From [Clostridium] clostridioforme AGR2157 (lineage in GTDB: Bacteria > Bacillota > Clostridia > Lachnospirales > Lachnospiraceae): 64,000 bases of DNA. The stretch spans positions 1-64,000 of the forward strand of contig NZ_AUJR01000014.1 of assembly GCF_000424325.1 (NCBI RefSeq), written 5' to 3'. The number at the start of each line of letters is the position of its first letter. The first letter of the stretch is position 1. Shown piece by piece: positions 26,212-36,061 of this stretch. Both the position numbers and the translations under genes were made by a program. The notes under the pieces were generated by a model. That model saw only the letters and a list, made by a program, of their open reading frames with translations, made no database searches and was not told the DNA's origin.

Positions 26212-26931
26212 ATGGCATTAGATAAGGATATGATTATACCGGAGCACGTGGCCCTGATACTGGACGGAAATGGCCGCTGGGCCAAAAAACGTGGGCTTCC
26301 CCGCACCATGGGGCACAAGGAAGGCTGTGTCACCGTGGAGAAAACCGTTGAGATTGCAGCCAGAATGGGAATCAGGTATCTGACTGTCTATGGGTTCTCC
26401 ACCGAGAACTGGAAACGTTCCGCGGAGGAAGTGGGGGCGCTGATGCAGCTGTTCCGCTACTATATGGTGCGGCTTTTAAAGATTGCGTCTGCCAATAATG
26501 TACGGGTAAAGATGATTGGCGACAGAAGCCGCTTTGACAGGGATATCATAGAAGGCATCAACCGGCTGGAGTCAGAGACACAGGATAACACAGGGCTTAC
26601 CTTTGTCATTGCAGTGAATTACGGAGGCAGGGACGAGATCCGCAGGGCGGCCGCCAGGCTGGCCAGGGACTGCGCCCAGGGAAAGGCGGACCCGGACCAG
26701 GTGGACGAAGCTCTGTTTGCATCCTATCTGGATACGGCAGGAATGCCGGACCCGGACCTTTTAATCCGCACAAGCGGAGAGCTGAGGCTGTCCAATTACC
26801 TGCTGTGGCAGCTGGCTTACACGGAAATCGTGGTGACGGATTGTCTTTGGCCGGATTTTGGCCAGGAGGAATTAGAAAAAGCCATAGTGCAGTATAATAA
26901 GAGAGAGCGGCGGTTCGGCGCTGTAAAGTAA
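26212..26931 (+). CDS. uppS: Undecaprenyl diphosphate synthase (isoprenyl transferase)
   Basis: A 239-residue cis-prenyltransferase that builds the C55 lipid carrier for cell-wall synthesis. The substrate site HVALILDGNGRWAKKRG has the catalytic Asp18; GHKEGC, YGFSTENWKR and LLIRTSGELRLSNYLLWQ follow. Start at 26212 follows GAAAGGCAG; an earlier in-frame codon at 26173 lacks support. cdsA follows 21 bases later. Confidence 0.95.
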   Translation: MALDKDMIIPEHVALILDGNGRWAKKRGLPRTMGHKEGCVTVEKTVEIAARMGIRYLTVYGFSTENWKRSAEEVGALMQLFRYYMVRLLKIASANNVRVKMIGDRSRFDRDIIEGINRLESETQDNTGLTFVIAVNYGGRDEIRRAAARLARDCAQGKADPDQVDEALFASYLDTAGMPDPDLLIRTSGELRLSNYLLWQLAYTEIVVTDCLWPDFGQEELEKAIVQYNKRERRFGAVK

Positions 26932-26952
26932 GGAGAGGGAAAGGAGAAGGCC

Positions 26953-27753
26953 ATGTTTACGACCCGGTTAATCAGCGGTATCATACTGGTGCTTCTGTCC
27001 ATTGTCATTGTTGGGCAGGGAGGAATCCTGCTGTATGCCGTTACGGCCCTTATATCCATCATCGGTTTATTTGAGCTTTACAGGGCTCTGGGAATGCAGC
27101 GGCGTTCCCTGGCTGTTGTGGGCTATGTGACGGCCTGCTCCTATTATGGACTTTTGTGGTTTGAGGGACAGCGCTATGTGACGCTTATGATTATCGCCTG
27201 CCTGATGGCGATGATGGCCCTTTATGTGCTTACCTTCCCTGAGTATAAGACAGAGGAGGTGACGGGCGCGTTCTTTGGCGTATGCTATGTGCCCATCATG
27301 CTGTCATTCCTGTACCAGACAAGGGTTATGAACGACGGGGCATACCTGGTGTGGCTTATATTTTTAAGCTCATGGGGCTGCGATACCTTTGCCTACTGTA
27401 CAGGCATGCTTTTGGGCAGGCATAAGCTGGCCCCTGTCCTGAGCCCCAAGAAATCCATAGAGGGGGCTGTGGGAGGCGTGGCCGGCGCGGCCCTTCTGGG
27501 CTTTATCTACGCATCCCTTTTCGGAGGCAACATGGCGGAGCTTGATAATCCCCAGGCGGCCTGCGCCATTGCCTGCGCCATTGCGGCAGTTATTTCCCAG
27601 ATAGGAGATTTGGCGGCTTCCGCTATTAAGAGAAACCACAATATAAAGGATTACGGCCATCTGATTCCGGGCCACGGAGGTATCCTGGACCGGTTTGACA
27701 GTATGATATTCACGGCCCCCGCCATTTATTTTGCCCTCACATTTTTAAAATAA
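26953..27753 (+). CDS. cdsA: Phosphatidate cytidylyltransferase
   Basis: A 266-residue membrane enzyme that makes CDP-diacylglycerol. It has about eight hydrophobic helices, SPKKSIEGAVGG in the middle and the family signature at the end, SAIKRNHNIKDYG with HGGILDRFDS, whose Asp pair binds metal. An AAAGGAGAAGG site precedes the ATG. Normal length and operon position. Confidence 0.95.
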   Translation: MFTTRLISGIILVLLSIVIVGQGGILLYAVTALISIIGLFELYRALGMQRRSLAVVGYVTACSYYGLLWFEGQRYVTLMIIACLMAMMALYVLTFPEYKTEEVTGAFFGVCYVPIMLSFLYQTRVMNDGAYLVWLIFLSSWGCDTFAYCTGMLLGRHKLAPVLSPKKSIEGAVGGVAGAALLGFIYASLFGGNMAELDNPQAACAIACAIAAVISQIGDLAASAIKRNHNIKDYGHLIPGHGGILDRFDSMIFTAPAIYFALTFLK

Positions 27754-27799
27754 GGATGGGCTTTTTGAGTATTTCTTCAGGATAGGGAGAATATAAGTT

Positions 27800-28948
27800 A
27801 TGATGAAGAAGATTACAATTCTGGGTTCCACGGGTTCCATCGGCACCCAGACATTGGAAGTGGTGAGATACAATAAGGATATCCAGGTGACAGCCCTTGC
27901 CGCCGGCAGCAATGTAAAGCTGATGGAGGAACAAATCCGTGAGTTTAAGCCCAGGCTGGCCTGTCTCTGGGATGAAGAGAAGGCAAAGGAACTGCGGGCC
28001 GCGGTAGCTGACCTGGATGTGAAGGTGGCAAGCGGCATGGAGGGACTGATGGAGGCAGCCAGGTCGCCGGAAGCAGACCTGGTGGTGACGGCCGTGGTGG
28101 GGATGATTGGAATTCGTCCCACCATTGCAGCCATGGAAGCCGGGAAGGATATTGCCCTGGCCAACAAGGAAACCCTGGTGACTGCCGGTCATATCATCAT
28201 GCCCCTTGCCAGGGAAAAGGGCGTGAAGCTGCTGCCGGTGGATTCGGAGCACTCTGCCATATTTCAGTGCTTACAGGGCGCGGCCGGCAATCCCCTTCGC
28301 AAGATACTGCTCACTGCCTCAGGCGGTCCGTTCCGCGGATTTACCAGGGAGCAGCTGGAAAAGGTCCGGCTGGAGGACGCGTTAAAGCATCCCAACTGGT
28401 CCATGGGGCATAAAATCACCATAGACTCCTCCACTATGGTCAACAAGGGGCTGGAGGTCATGGAGGCCCACTGGCTGTTCGGGGTGGAGATGGACCAGGT
28501 TCAGGTGGTGGTACAGCCGGCCAGCATCATCCACTCCATGGTTGAATTTGAGGATGGGGCCGTCATAGCCCAGTTAGGCACACCCGATATGAAGCTGCCG
28601 ATTCAGTATGCGCTCTATTATCCGGAGCGCCGTTTCCTTCCGGGAGACCGGCTGGATTTCGCGAAGCTTGCGCAGATTGCCTTTGAGGTGCCGAATATGG
28701 AGACATTCAGGGGCCTTAAGCTGGCCTATGAGGCGGGACGCAGGGGAGGTACCCTGCCAACGGTGTTCAACGCGGCCAACGAGATGGCAGTTGCCATGTT
28801 CCTTGAGAAAAAAATCAACTACCTCACCATCGTGGATATGATTGAGGGAGCCATGGAGCATCACTGTGTGAAGCCCTCCCCGGATGTGGCGCAGATTCTG
28901 GAGGCAGAACAGGAAACATACGACTATATAAAATCAAAATGGAATTAA
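27800..28948 (+). CDS. dxr: 1-deoxy-D-xylulose 5-phosphate reductoisomerase
   Basis: A 382-residue NADPH enzyme making 2-C-methylerythritol 4-phosphate, the committed step of the non-mevalonate isoprenoid pathway. Seen are the NADPH loop ITILGSTGSIGTQTLEV, ALANKETLVTAGHI, LPVDSEHSAIFQCLQG, TASGGPFRG, HPNWSMGHKITIDSSTMVNKG (in parts: HPNWSMGHKI, DSSTMVNKGLEVMEA) and NAANEMAV. Two adjacent ATG codons are possible starts. ispG of the same pathway lies two genes on. Confidence 0.96.
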   Translation: MMKKITILGSTGSIGTQTLEVVRYNKDIQVTALAAGSNVKLMEEQIREFKPRLACLWDEEKAKELRAAVADLDVKVASGMEGLMEAARSPEADLVVTAVVGMIGIRPTIAAMEAGKDIALANKETLVTAGHIIMPLAREKGVKLLPVDSEHSAIFQCLQGAAGNPLRKILLTASGGPFRGFTREQLEKVRLEDALKHPNWSMGHKITIDSSTMVNKGLEVMEAHWLFGVEMDQVQVVVQPASIIHSMVEFEDGAVIAQLGTPDMKLPIQYALYYPERRFLPGDRLDFAKLAQIAFEVPNMETFRGLKLAYEAGRRGGTLPTVFNAANEMAVAMFLEKKINYLTIVDMIEGAMEHHCVKPSPDVAQILEAEQETYDYIKSKWN

Positions 28949-29017
28949 GACAGAAAGGAGGCGCACGCTGCGCACAAAAAAGGGCGGCGGTGCGCCGGAT
29001 GGACAGGTGAGAGCCGG

Positions 29018-30067
29018 ATGAGCTTGATTATTGCGATGCTGATGCTGGGAATCATTATCATGATTCACGAATTCGGCCACTTTTTGTTTGCAAAGTTAAA
29101 TGGGATAGGTGTCATTGAATTTTCCCTTGGCATGGGGCCAAGGCTGTTCAGCTTTGAAAAGGGCGGCACCCGGTATTCCTTTAAGATACTGCCGTTTGGC
29201 GGCTCCTGCATGATGCTGGGGGAAGACGAGGGGATAACAGACGAAAGCGCGTTTAACAACAAGTCCGTATGGGCCAGGATTTCCGTGGTGGCAGCCGGGC
29301 CTGTGTTTAATTTTATCCTGGCCTTCGGTCTTTCCATGGTGCTCATCGGCATTACGGGGTATGACACCACCCGCCTGGCAGGGGTTGTGGACGGATATCC
29401 GGCCCAGGCTGCCGGCATGGAGGCCGGCGATGTGATTAAATCCGTAAACGGCAGAAAGGTCCATTCCTACAGGGACATAAACTGGTACCTGTTCACCCAC
29501 CCGCAGAAATCTCTTAAGGTCACCTGGGAGAGGACGGAAGAAGGGGGAGGGACGGAACGCTTCAGCACAGAGCTGAAGCCTGTCTTTTCCGCGGAGAACA
29601 ACCAGTATATGATGGGGGTCCAGTTTAACCCGGTCCCCAACACGGTGGAGAACATAGGGCAGCTTCTGGTACACAGCGCCTATGAGGTACAGTACTGGAT
29701 TCACTATGTGTTTGACACCTTTTACATGATGTTCCACGGCATGGTGTCTGTCAACGATATCAGCGGTCCGGTGGGGATTGTGAACGCCATTGACACCACG
29801 GTGGATGAAACAGCGCCCTATGGCCTGTCGGCCGTGGTGCTCATGCTGATTAATTTTACCATACTCTTAAGCGCCAACCTGGGCGTCATGAACCTGCTGC
29901 CCATTCCGGCTCTGGACGGCGGGCGCCTTGTGTTCCTCGTTATAGAGGCCGTAAGGGGAAAGCCCATTGACAAGGAAAAGGAGGGCATGGTCCACATGGC
30001 GGGAATGATGGTCCTTCTGGCCCTTATGGTGCTTATCCTGTTTAACGATGTCCGGAAATTATTTTAA
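29018..30067 (+). CDS. rseP: RIP metalloprotease RseP (site-2 protease)
   Basis: A 349-residue membrane protease with the zinc motif HEFGH (His17, Glu18, His21) in the first helix. A PDZ domain (about residues 115-195, with GYPAQAAGMEAGDVIKSVNG) follows, and the second active-site segment is NLLPIPALDGGRLVF near residue 300. It cuts membrane-bound substrates such as anti-sigma factors or signal peptide remnants. Its place between dxr and ispG is the usual one in Firmicutes. A GTGAGAGCCGG stretch before the ATG is a weak RBS. Confidence 0.95.
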   Translation: MSLIIAMLMLGIIIMIHEFGHFLFAKLNGIGVIEFSLGMGPRLFSFEKGGTRYSFKILPFGGSCMMLGEDEGITDESAFNNKSVWARISVVAAGPVFNFILAFGLSMVLIGITGYDTTRLAGVVDGYPAQAAGMEAGDVIKSVNGRKVHSYRDINWYLFTHPQKSLKVTWERTEEGGGTERFSTELKPVFSAENNQYMMGVQFNPVPNTVENIGQLLVHSAYEVQYWIHYVFDTFYMMFHGMVSVNDISGPVGIVNAIDTTVDETAPYGLSAVVLMLINFTILLSANLGVMNLLPIPALDGGRLVFLVIEAVRGKPIDKEKEGMVHMAGMMVLLALMVLILFNDVRKLF

Positions 30068-30101
30068 CGGCTTTGTTTCATATCAGAAAAGAGAGGTATA
30101 T

Positions 30102-31172
30102 ATGACCAGGAAAGATACAAAAGTGATTCAGATTGGGGACCGGGTCATCGGCGGGGGAAACCCTGTCCTGATTCAGTCCATGTGCAATACAAAGACCGAG
30201 GATGTGCGGGCCACGGTGGCTCAGATCCGCAGGCTGGAGCAGGCCGGCTGCGACATTATCCGCGTGGCGGTGCCTACCATGGAAGCCGCCTCAGCGCTGG
30301 CTGACATCAAAAAGGAGATTCATATTCCGCTGGTGGCAGACATCCACTTTGATTACCGTCTGGCCATTGCCGCCATGGAGAACGGGGCGGACAAAATCCG
30401 CATCAATCCCGGCAACATCGGTGACCGACACAAGGTGCAGGCAGTGGTGGACCGGGCAAGGGAATACGGGGTGCCCATCCGCGTGGGTGTCAACAGCGGC
30501 TCCCTGGAGAAGCCGCTGCTGGAAAAATACGGGGGCGTAACAGCGGAAGGCATCGTGGAGAGCGCACTGGATAAGGTGAAGCTCATCGAGGATATGGGTT
30601 ATGACAATCTGGTCATCAGCATCAAATCCTCGGATGTGCTCATGTGCGTAAAGGCCCATGAGCTGATTGCCATGCAGACCCATTATCCTCTCCATGTGGG
30701 AATCACGGAGTCCGGCACCCTGATGTCCGGCAACATCAAGTCCTCAGTGGGGCTGGGTATCATCCTTCATGAGGGCATCGGGGATACCATCCGTGTGTCG
30801 CTGACCGGAGAACCGGTGGAGGAGATAAAGAGCGCCAAGCTGATTCTGCGGACCCTGGGACTGAGAAAGGGCGGCATTGAGGTGGTGTCCTGTCCCACCT
30901 GCGGGCGTACGCGGATTGATCTGATTGGCCTGGCAAACCAGGTGGAGAACATGGTGACGGAGTTTGACGATTTGGATGTGAAGGTGGCTGTCATGGGCTG
31001 TGTTGTCAACGGACCCGGTGAAGCCAGGGAGGCGGACATCGGCATCGCAGGCGGCGTGGGCGAAGGCCTGCTGATACGAAGGGGCGAAATCATCCGCAAG
31101 GTGCCTGAGTCTGAGCTTCTGGCAGTACTGCGGGAAGAACTGCTGGCCATGAGCCGGGAACGCCAGGCATAG
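30102..31172 (+). CDS. ispG: 4-hydroxy-3-methylbut-2-enyl diphosphate synthase
   Basis: A 356-residue iron-sulfur enzyme of the non-mevalonate pathway. It starts with VIQIGDRVIGGGNPVLIQSM and has ADIHFDYRLAI, RINPGNIG, GVNSGSLE and, near the end, SCPTCGRTRIDL and MGCVVNGPGEA, which hold the three cluster cysteines. Start at 30102 after AGAGAGG; the longer frame beginning at 30048 overlaps rseP and has no RBS. Confidence 0.96.
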   Translation: MTRKDTKVIQIGDRVIGGGNPVLIQSMCNTKTEDVRATVAQIRRLEQAGCDIIRVAVPTMEAASALADIKKEIHIPLVADIHFDYRLAIAAMENGADKIRINPGNIGDRHKVQAVVDRAREYGVPIRVGVNSGSLEKPLLEKYGGVTAEGIVESALDKVKLIEDMGYDNLVISIKSSDVLMCVKAHELIAMQTHYPLHVGITESGTLMSGNIKSSVGLGIILHEGIGDTIRVSLTGEPVEEIKSAKLILRTLGLRKGGIEVVSCPTCGRTRIDLIGLANQVENMVTEFDDLDVKVAVMGCVVNGPGEAREADIGIAGGVGEGLLIRRGEIIRKVPESELLAVLREELLAMSRERQA

Positions 31173-31187
31173 AAGGAAGACGGATAT

Positions 31188-34100
31188 ATGGCAAAGAATT
31201 TTCTGGAAGTATTTCCAACCCTCAATATAGCGGAATCCCTGAAGGAGCTTTTAGGCCTGGCCCAGGTGGAGAAGGTGACCACCACCAGGGATAGAAGCTC
31301 TATCCGCATTTATTTAAAGAGCGCAAGGCTGATACATAAACAGAATATATACGACCTGGAGCGGGGCATCAGGGACCAGCTGTTCCCTGATAAGCAGGTG
31401 GTCATCAAGATTCAGGAAAAATACAGGCTGTCAGACCAGTATACGCCCAAAAAGCTTTTGGATGTATATAAGGACAGTCTTCTTCTGGAACTTAAAAATT
31501 ACAGCATCATCGAGTACACCATGTTCCGCAAAGCCCGGATTACATTTGAGAAGGAGGATATCATGGTTTTAACCGTGGAGGACACCATGGTGAACCGGGA
31601 CAGGACAGGGGAGTTAAAGCGCGTCATAGAGAAGGTCTTTGCAGAGCGGTGCGGACTGCCTGTGGAGGTGCGCTTTGCCTATGTGGAGCCTCAGGGCAGC
31701 GACCGCAGAAAACAGATTGAGCTTAAGATGGAGCGGGAGGCCCAGGCCATATACTGGCAGAACCACAAGGAAGAGCTGGAAGCAATGGGAGCCTCCTTCT
31801 CCGCCCAGGTACTGGAAGGCCAGGAGCTGCTGGCGGGAAAGGGCGGCAAGTCAGACCAGGATTCCTTTTTTGACGCCGGCCAGGGACCGGAGGGCGCTCC
31901 GTGGGATGCGCTTATGGCCCAGGCTGCCTCCGGGGACGTGGGAGACGGGGGCGCACCGGGAGACAACGGGAGCCAGTCAGGCGCGCCTGGCTCATCCGGC
32001 AGCGCGGCCCAGCCAGGCCAACCGGGCCAGTCAGGCCAGGGCAGCGGCCAGAAGCAGGGCTTTAAGGGAGTTAAGCCTCAGCCTGGCAAAGGGCGCAAGG
32101 GCTGGGGAAGGGATAAGGACAGCGGCTTTGGCGACGACAGGAAATACTCGGTCAAGCGTTCCAACAACCCGGATGTGCTCTACGGACGGGACTTTGAGGA
32201 CGAGCCCGTGGAGATTGAGAAGATCGACGGGGAAATCGGTGAGGTTACCTTAAGAGGAAAGGTACTGACCTGTGAGAACCGGGAGCTTCGAAGCGGCAAA
32301 TTCATTCTTACCTTTGATGTGTCGGATTTTACGGATACCATTACGGTAAAAATGTTTATCCGTCCGGAGATATTTGACGATGTAAAATCCGTTATCAAGC
32401 CGGGCATGTTCATAAAGGTGAAGGGCGTCACCACCATTGACAAATTTGACGGTGAGCTGACACTTGGATCCATCGTGGGAATCAAGAAAGCGGACGATTT
32501 TACCAGCAAGCGCATGGATTCCAGCCTGGAGAAACGTGTGGAGCTGCACTGCCATACCAAGATGAGCGATATGGACGGCGTATCCGAGGTGAAAAGCATC
32601 ATCAAGAGGGCCAGGCAGTGGGGCATGCCTGCCGTGGCTGTCACGGACCATGGCTGTGTCCAGGCCTTCCCGGATGCCAACCATGCCCTGGACAAGGGGG
32701 ATACCTTTAAAATCCTCTATGGGGTGGAGGGATACCTGGTGGACGATACCAAACAGCTGGTAGAGAATTCCAGAGGCCAGGATTTTGAGGATACCTTTGT
32801 GGTATTCGATATCGAGACAACAGGCTTCAGCCCTAAGAAGAACAAAATCATTGAGATTGGCGCAGTGAAGGTGGTGGACGGCAGGATTACGGATAAATTC
32901 TCATCCTTTGTGAATCCGGACGTGCCCATTCCCTTTGACATAGAGAAGCTGACAGGCATCAACGATTCCATGGTGCTTTCATACCCAAAAATCGACGTAA
33001 TTTTGCCGCAATTTCTGGAGTTTGTGGGGGATGCGGTTCTTGTAGCCCACAATGCAGGCTTCGATGTGGGATTTATACACCATTTTGCGGAGGAACTGGA
33101 GCTGCCTTTCAACCCCACAGTGCTGGACACCGTTGCCATAGCTAGGCTTCTTCTGCCCAATCTGAACCGTTTTAAGCTGGACACTGTTGCCAAGGCCCTG
33201 AATATATCGCTCCAGAACCACCACAGGGCGGTGGACGACGCAGGAGCCACGGCGGAGATATTTGCGGCCTTTGTGAAGATGCTGCGGGACCGGGATGTAA
33301 ATGATTTAGACCAGCTCAATGCCCTCAGCACCATGGACACGGATACCATACGCAAGCTGCCCACCCACCATGTCATCATTCTGGCCAAGAACGACATCGG
33401 GCGTGTGAACATGTACCGTCTGGTGAGCTGGTCCCACCTGGAGTACTATGCCAGAAGGCCCAGAATTCCCAAAAGCCTGCTGGAGAAATACCGGGAGGGA
33501 CTGATCATCGGTTCAGCCTGCGAGGCCGGGGAATTGTATCAGGCCCTGCTTCGCGGCGCGCCGGATACGGAGATTGCCAGGCTTGTGAATTTCTACGATT
33601 ACCTGGAAATCCAGCCTCTGGGAAACAACGCGTTTATGCTTCGGGACGAGAAGAGCACGGTTAAGTCCCAGGAGGATTTGATTGATATTAATAAAAAGAT
33701 AGTGGAACTGGGAATGCAGTTTAACAAGCTTGTCTGCGCCACCTGCGACGTCCACTTCCTGGACCCCCAGGACGAGGTATACCGCAGAATCATCATGGCA
33801 GGCCAGGGATTTAAGGACTCGGACGACCAGGCTCCCCTGTATCTGAGGACAACAGAGGAGATGCTGGAGGAATTTTCCTACCTGGGACCGGATAAGGCCC
33901 ACGAGGTGGTGATCACCAACACCAGGAAGATTGCCGACATGTGTGATAAGATTGCCCCGGTGCGGCCGGACAAGTGTCCTCCTGTCATCGAGGATTCCGA
34001 TAAGACGCTGACCAAAATATGTTATGACAGGGCCCATGAGATGTACGGGGAGGACCTGCCTAAAATCGTAGTGGACCGCCTGGAGCGGGAGCTTCATTCC

Positions 34101-35870
34101 ATTATCACCAACGGGTTCGCGGTTATGTACATCATTGCCCAGAAGCTGGTGTGGAAGTCCAATGAGGACGGATATCTGGTGGGGTCCCGTGGTTCCGTAG
34201 GCTCCTCCTTCGTGGCCACCATGTCCGGTATCACTGAGGTAAACCCGCTGAGCCCCCATTACCATTGCCCCAAGTGCCGTTACTATGATTTTGATTCCGA
34301 AGAAGTGAAGCAGTTCTCCGGTATGGCCGGATGCGATATGCCGGACAGGGAATGCCCTGTGTGCGGAACACCCCTGGAAAAGGATGGGTTTGACATCCCC
34401 TTTGAGACATTCCTGGGATTCAAGGGAGACAAGGAGCCGGATATCGACCTTAACTTCTCCGGCGAATACCAGAGTAAGGCCCATGATTATACGGAGGTTA
34501 TCTTTGGAAAGGGACAGACCTTCCGCGCGGGAACCATCGGCACCCTGGCGGATAAGACGGCTTTTGGATATGTGAAGAAATACTACGAGGAAAGGGGAAC
34601 CAGGAAGCGAAACTGTGAGATTAACCGCATCGTGCAGGGCTGCGTGGGAGTGAGAAGGACAACAGGACAGCACCCCGGAGGCATTATCGTGCTTCCCCTG
34701 GGTGAGGAAATCTATTCCTTTACCCCGGTGCAGCACCCTGCAAACGATATGACCACCTCCACGGTCACTACCCATTTTGACTACCATTCCATTGACCACA
34801 ACCTGCTGAAGCTGGATATACTGGGACACGATGATCCCACCATGATTCGTATGCTTCAGGATCTGATTGGCATTGACCCTGTAAAGGATATTCCACTGGA
34901 CAGCCGGGAGGTCATGAGCCTGTTCCAGGACACATCTGCCCTTGGAATCATGCCGGACGATATCGGCGGCTGTCCCCTGGGCGCCCTGGGCGTGCCTGAG
35001 TTCGGTACGGACTTTGCCATGCAGATGCTTCTTGACACCAAGCCCAAGTATTTTTCCGACCTGGTGCGTATCGCCGGTCTGGCCCATGGTACGGATGTGT
35101 GGCTGGGCAATGCCCAGACACTGATTCAGGAGGGAAAGGCCACCATTCAGACAGCCATCTGTACCCGGGACGACATCATGATTTACCTGATTGCCCAGGG
35201 ATTGGAGCAGGGACTTTCCTTCACCATCATGGAGAGCGTGCGAAAGGGAAAGGGATTAAAGCCGGAGTGGGAGGAGGAGATGAAGGCCCACGGTGTTCCG
35301 GACTGGTATATCTGGTCCTGCAAGAAAATCAAGTACATGTTCCCAAAGGCCCATGCGGCTGCCTACGTTATGATGGCATGGCGCATTGCTTACTGTAAGA
35401 TATTTTATCCCCTGGCCTATTACGCCGCATTCTTCAGTATCCGCGCCAGCGCGTTTTCCTATGAAATCATGTGCCAGGGAAGGGATAAGCTGGAATACTA
35501 TCTGGCTGATTATAAGAAAAGGGCGGACACCCTGTCCAAGAAGGAACAGGATACCCTGAGGGACATGCGTATTGTACAGGAAATGTATGCAAGAGGCTTT
35601 GATTTTACGCCCATTGATATCTACCGGGCCAAGGCACGGCATTTCCAAATCATAGACGGCAAGCTGATGCCTTCCCTCAGCAGCATCGACGGCCTGGGTG
35701 AGAAGGCTGCTGAGGCTGTGGTGGATGCGGTCAAGGACGGACCTTTCCTGTCCATCGAGGATTTCAGCACCCGTTCCAAGGTAAACGGCACCCTCTGCTC
35801 CCTTATGTCGGACCTGGGGCTGCTCAAGGACCTTCCAAAATCCAATCAGTTATCCCTGTTTGATTTATAG
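31188..35870 (+). CDS. polC: DNA polymerase III alpha subunit, Gram-positive type
   Basis: A 1560-residue replicative polymerase with built-in proofreading. An OB fold (about 345-430) is followed by a split PHP domain beginning RVELHCHTKMSDMDG (about 450), the DnaQ-like exonuclease inserted in it with FVVFDIETTGFSP (about 538) and the later HNAGFDVGFI, then the polymerase core with GSRGSVGSSFVA, a four-cysteine zinc site (CPKC and CPVC, about 1026-1062) and the catalytic PDIDLNFSG (about 1083). Between residues 220 and 320 is a Gly/Ser/Gln/Pro-rich stretch that is long for PolC. It ends the housekeeping operon. Confidence 0.97.
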   Translation: MAKNFLEVFPTLNIAESLKELLGLAQVEKVTTTRDRSSIRIYLKSARLIHKQNIYDLERGIRDQLFPDKQVVIKIQEKYRLSDQYTPKKLLDVYKDSLLLELKNYSIIEYTMFRKARITFEKEDIMVLTVEDTMVNRDRTGELKRVIEKVFAERCGLPVEVRFAYVEPQGSDRRKQIELKMEREAQAIYWQNHKEELEAMGASFSAQVLEGQELLAGKGGKSDQDSFFDAGQGPEGAPWDALMAQAASGDVGDGGAPGDNGSQSGAPGSSGSAAQPGQPGQSGQGSGQKQGFKGVKPQPGKGRKGWGRDKDSGFGDDRKYSVKRSNNPDVLYGRDFEDEPVEIEKIDGEIGEVTLRGKVLTCENRELRSGKFILTFDVSDFTDTITVKMFIRPEIFDDVKSVIKPGMFIKVKGVTTIDKFDGELTLGSIVGIKKADDFTSKRMDSSLEKRVELHCHTKMSDMDGVSEVKSIIKRARQWGMPAVAVTDHGCVQAFPDANHALDKGDTFKILYGVEGYLVDDTKQLVENSRGQDFEDTFVVFDIETTGFSPKKNKIIEIGAVKVVDGRITDKFSSFVNPDVPIPFDIEKLTGINDSMVLSYPKIDVILPQFLEFVGDAVLVAHNAGFDVGFIHHFAEELELPFNPTVLDTVAIARLLLPNLNRFKLDTVAKALNISLQNHHRAVDDAGATAEIFAAFVKMLRDRDVNDLDQLNALSTMDTDTIRKLPTHHVIILAKNDIGRVNMYRLVSWSHLEYYARRPRIPKSLLEKYREGLIIGSACEAGELYQALLRGAPDTEIARLVNFYDYLEIQPLGNNAFMLRDEKSTVKSQEDLIDINKKIVELGMQFNKLVCATCDVHFLDPQDEVYRRIIMAGQGFKDSDDQAPLYLRTTEEMLEEFSYLGPDKAHEVVITNTRKIADMCDKIAPVRPDKCPPVIEDSDKTLTKICYDRAHEMYGEDLPKIVVDRLERELHSIITNGFAVMYIIAQKLVWKSNEDGYLVGSRGSVGSSFVATMSGITEVNPLSPHYHCPKCRYYDFDSEEVKQFSGMAGCDMPDRECPVCGTPLEKDGFDIPFETFLGFKGDKEPDIDLNFSGEYQSKAHDYTEVIFGKGQTFRAGTIGTLADKTAFGYVKKYYEERGTRKRNCEINRIVQGCVGVRRTTGQHPGGIIVLPLGEEIYSFTPVQHPANDMTTSTVTTHFDYHSIDHNLLKLDILGHDDPTMIRMLQDLIGIDPVKDIPLDSREVMSLFQDTSALGIMPDDIGGCPLGALGVPEFGTDFAMQMLLDTKPKYFSDLVRIAGLAHGTDVWLGNAQTLIQEGKATIQTAICTRDDIMIYLIAQGLEQGLSFTIMESVRKGKGLKPEWEEEMKAHGVPDWYIWSCKKIKYMFPKAHAAAYVMMAWRIAYCKIFYPLAYYAAFFSIRASAFSYEIMCQGRDKLEYYLADYKKRADTLSKKEQDTLRDMRIVQEMYARGFDFTPIDIYRAKARHFQIIDGKLMPSLSSIDGLGEKAAEAVVDAVKDGPFLSIEDFSTRSKVNGTLCSLMSDLGLLKDLPKSNQLSLFDL

Positions 35871-36061
35871 GAAACTTAACGTAGCCCGCTACGCCGCGTT
35901 CACTTGGGCCAAATCTCCCACAAAGTGTGACAGGCAGAAAGCAATTTTTGACGAGTATGACAAAAATACGGCGAAAAGGTTGTAATAAATTGTAATCTAT
36001 GATAAGTTAGAGTTGTACTTAGATGTTACACAATCATATTTGAAGAGGAGGAATTATGCTT

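Noticed and set aside
33513-35087. A 524-codon open frame antisense to polC
   Set aside because: It lies wholly within the polymerase core on the other strand, resembles no protein and reflects the codon bias of polC.
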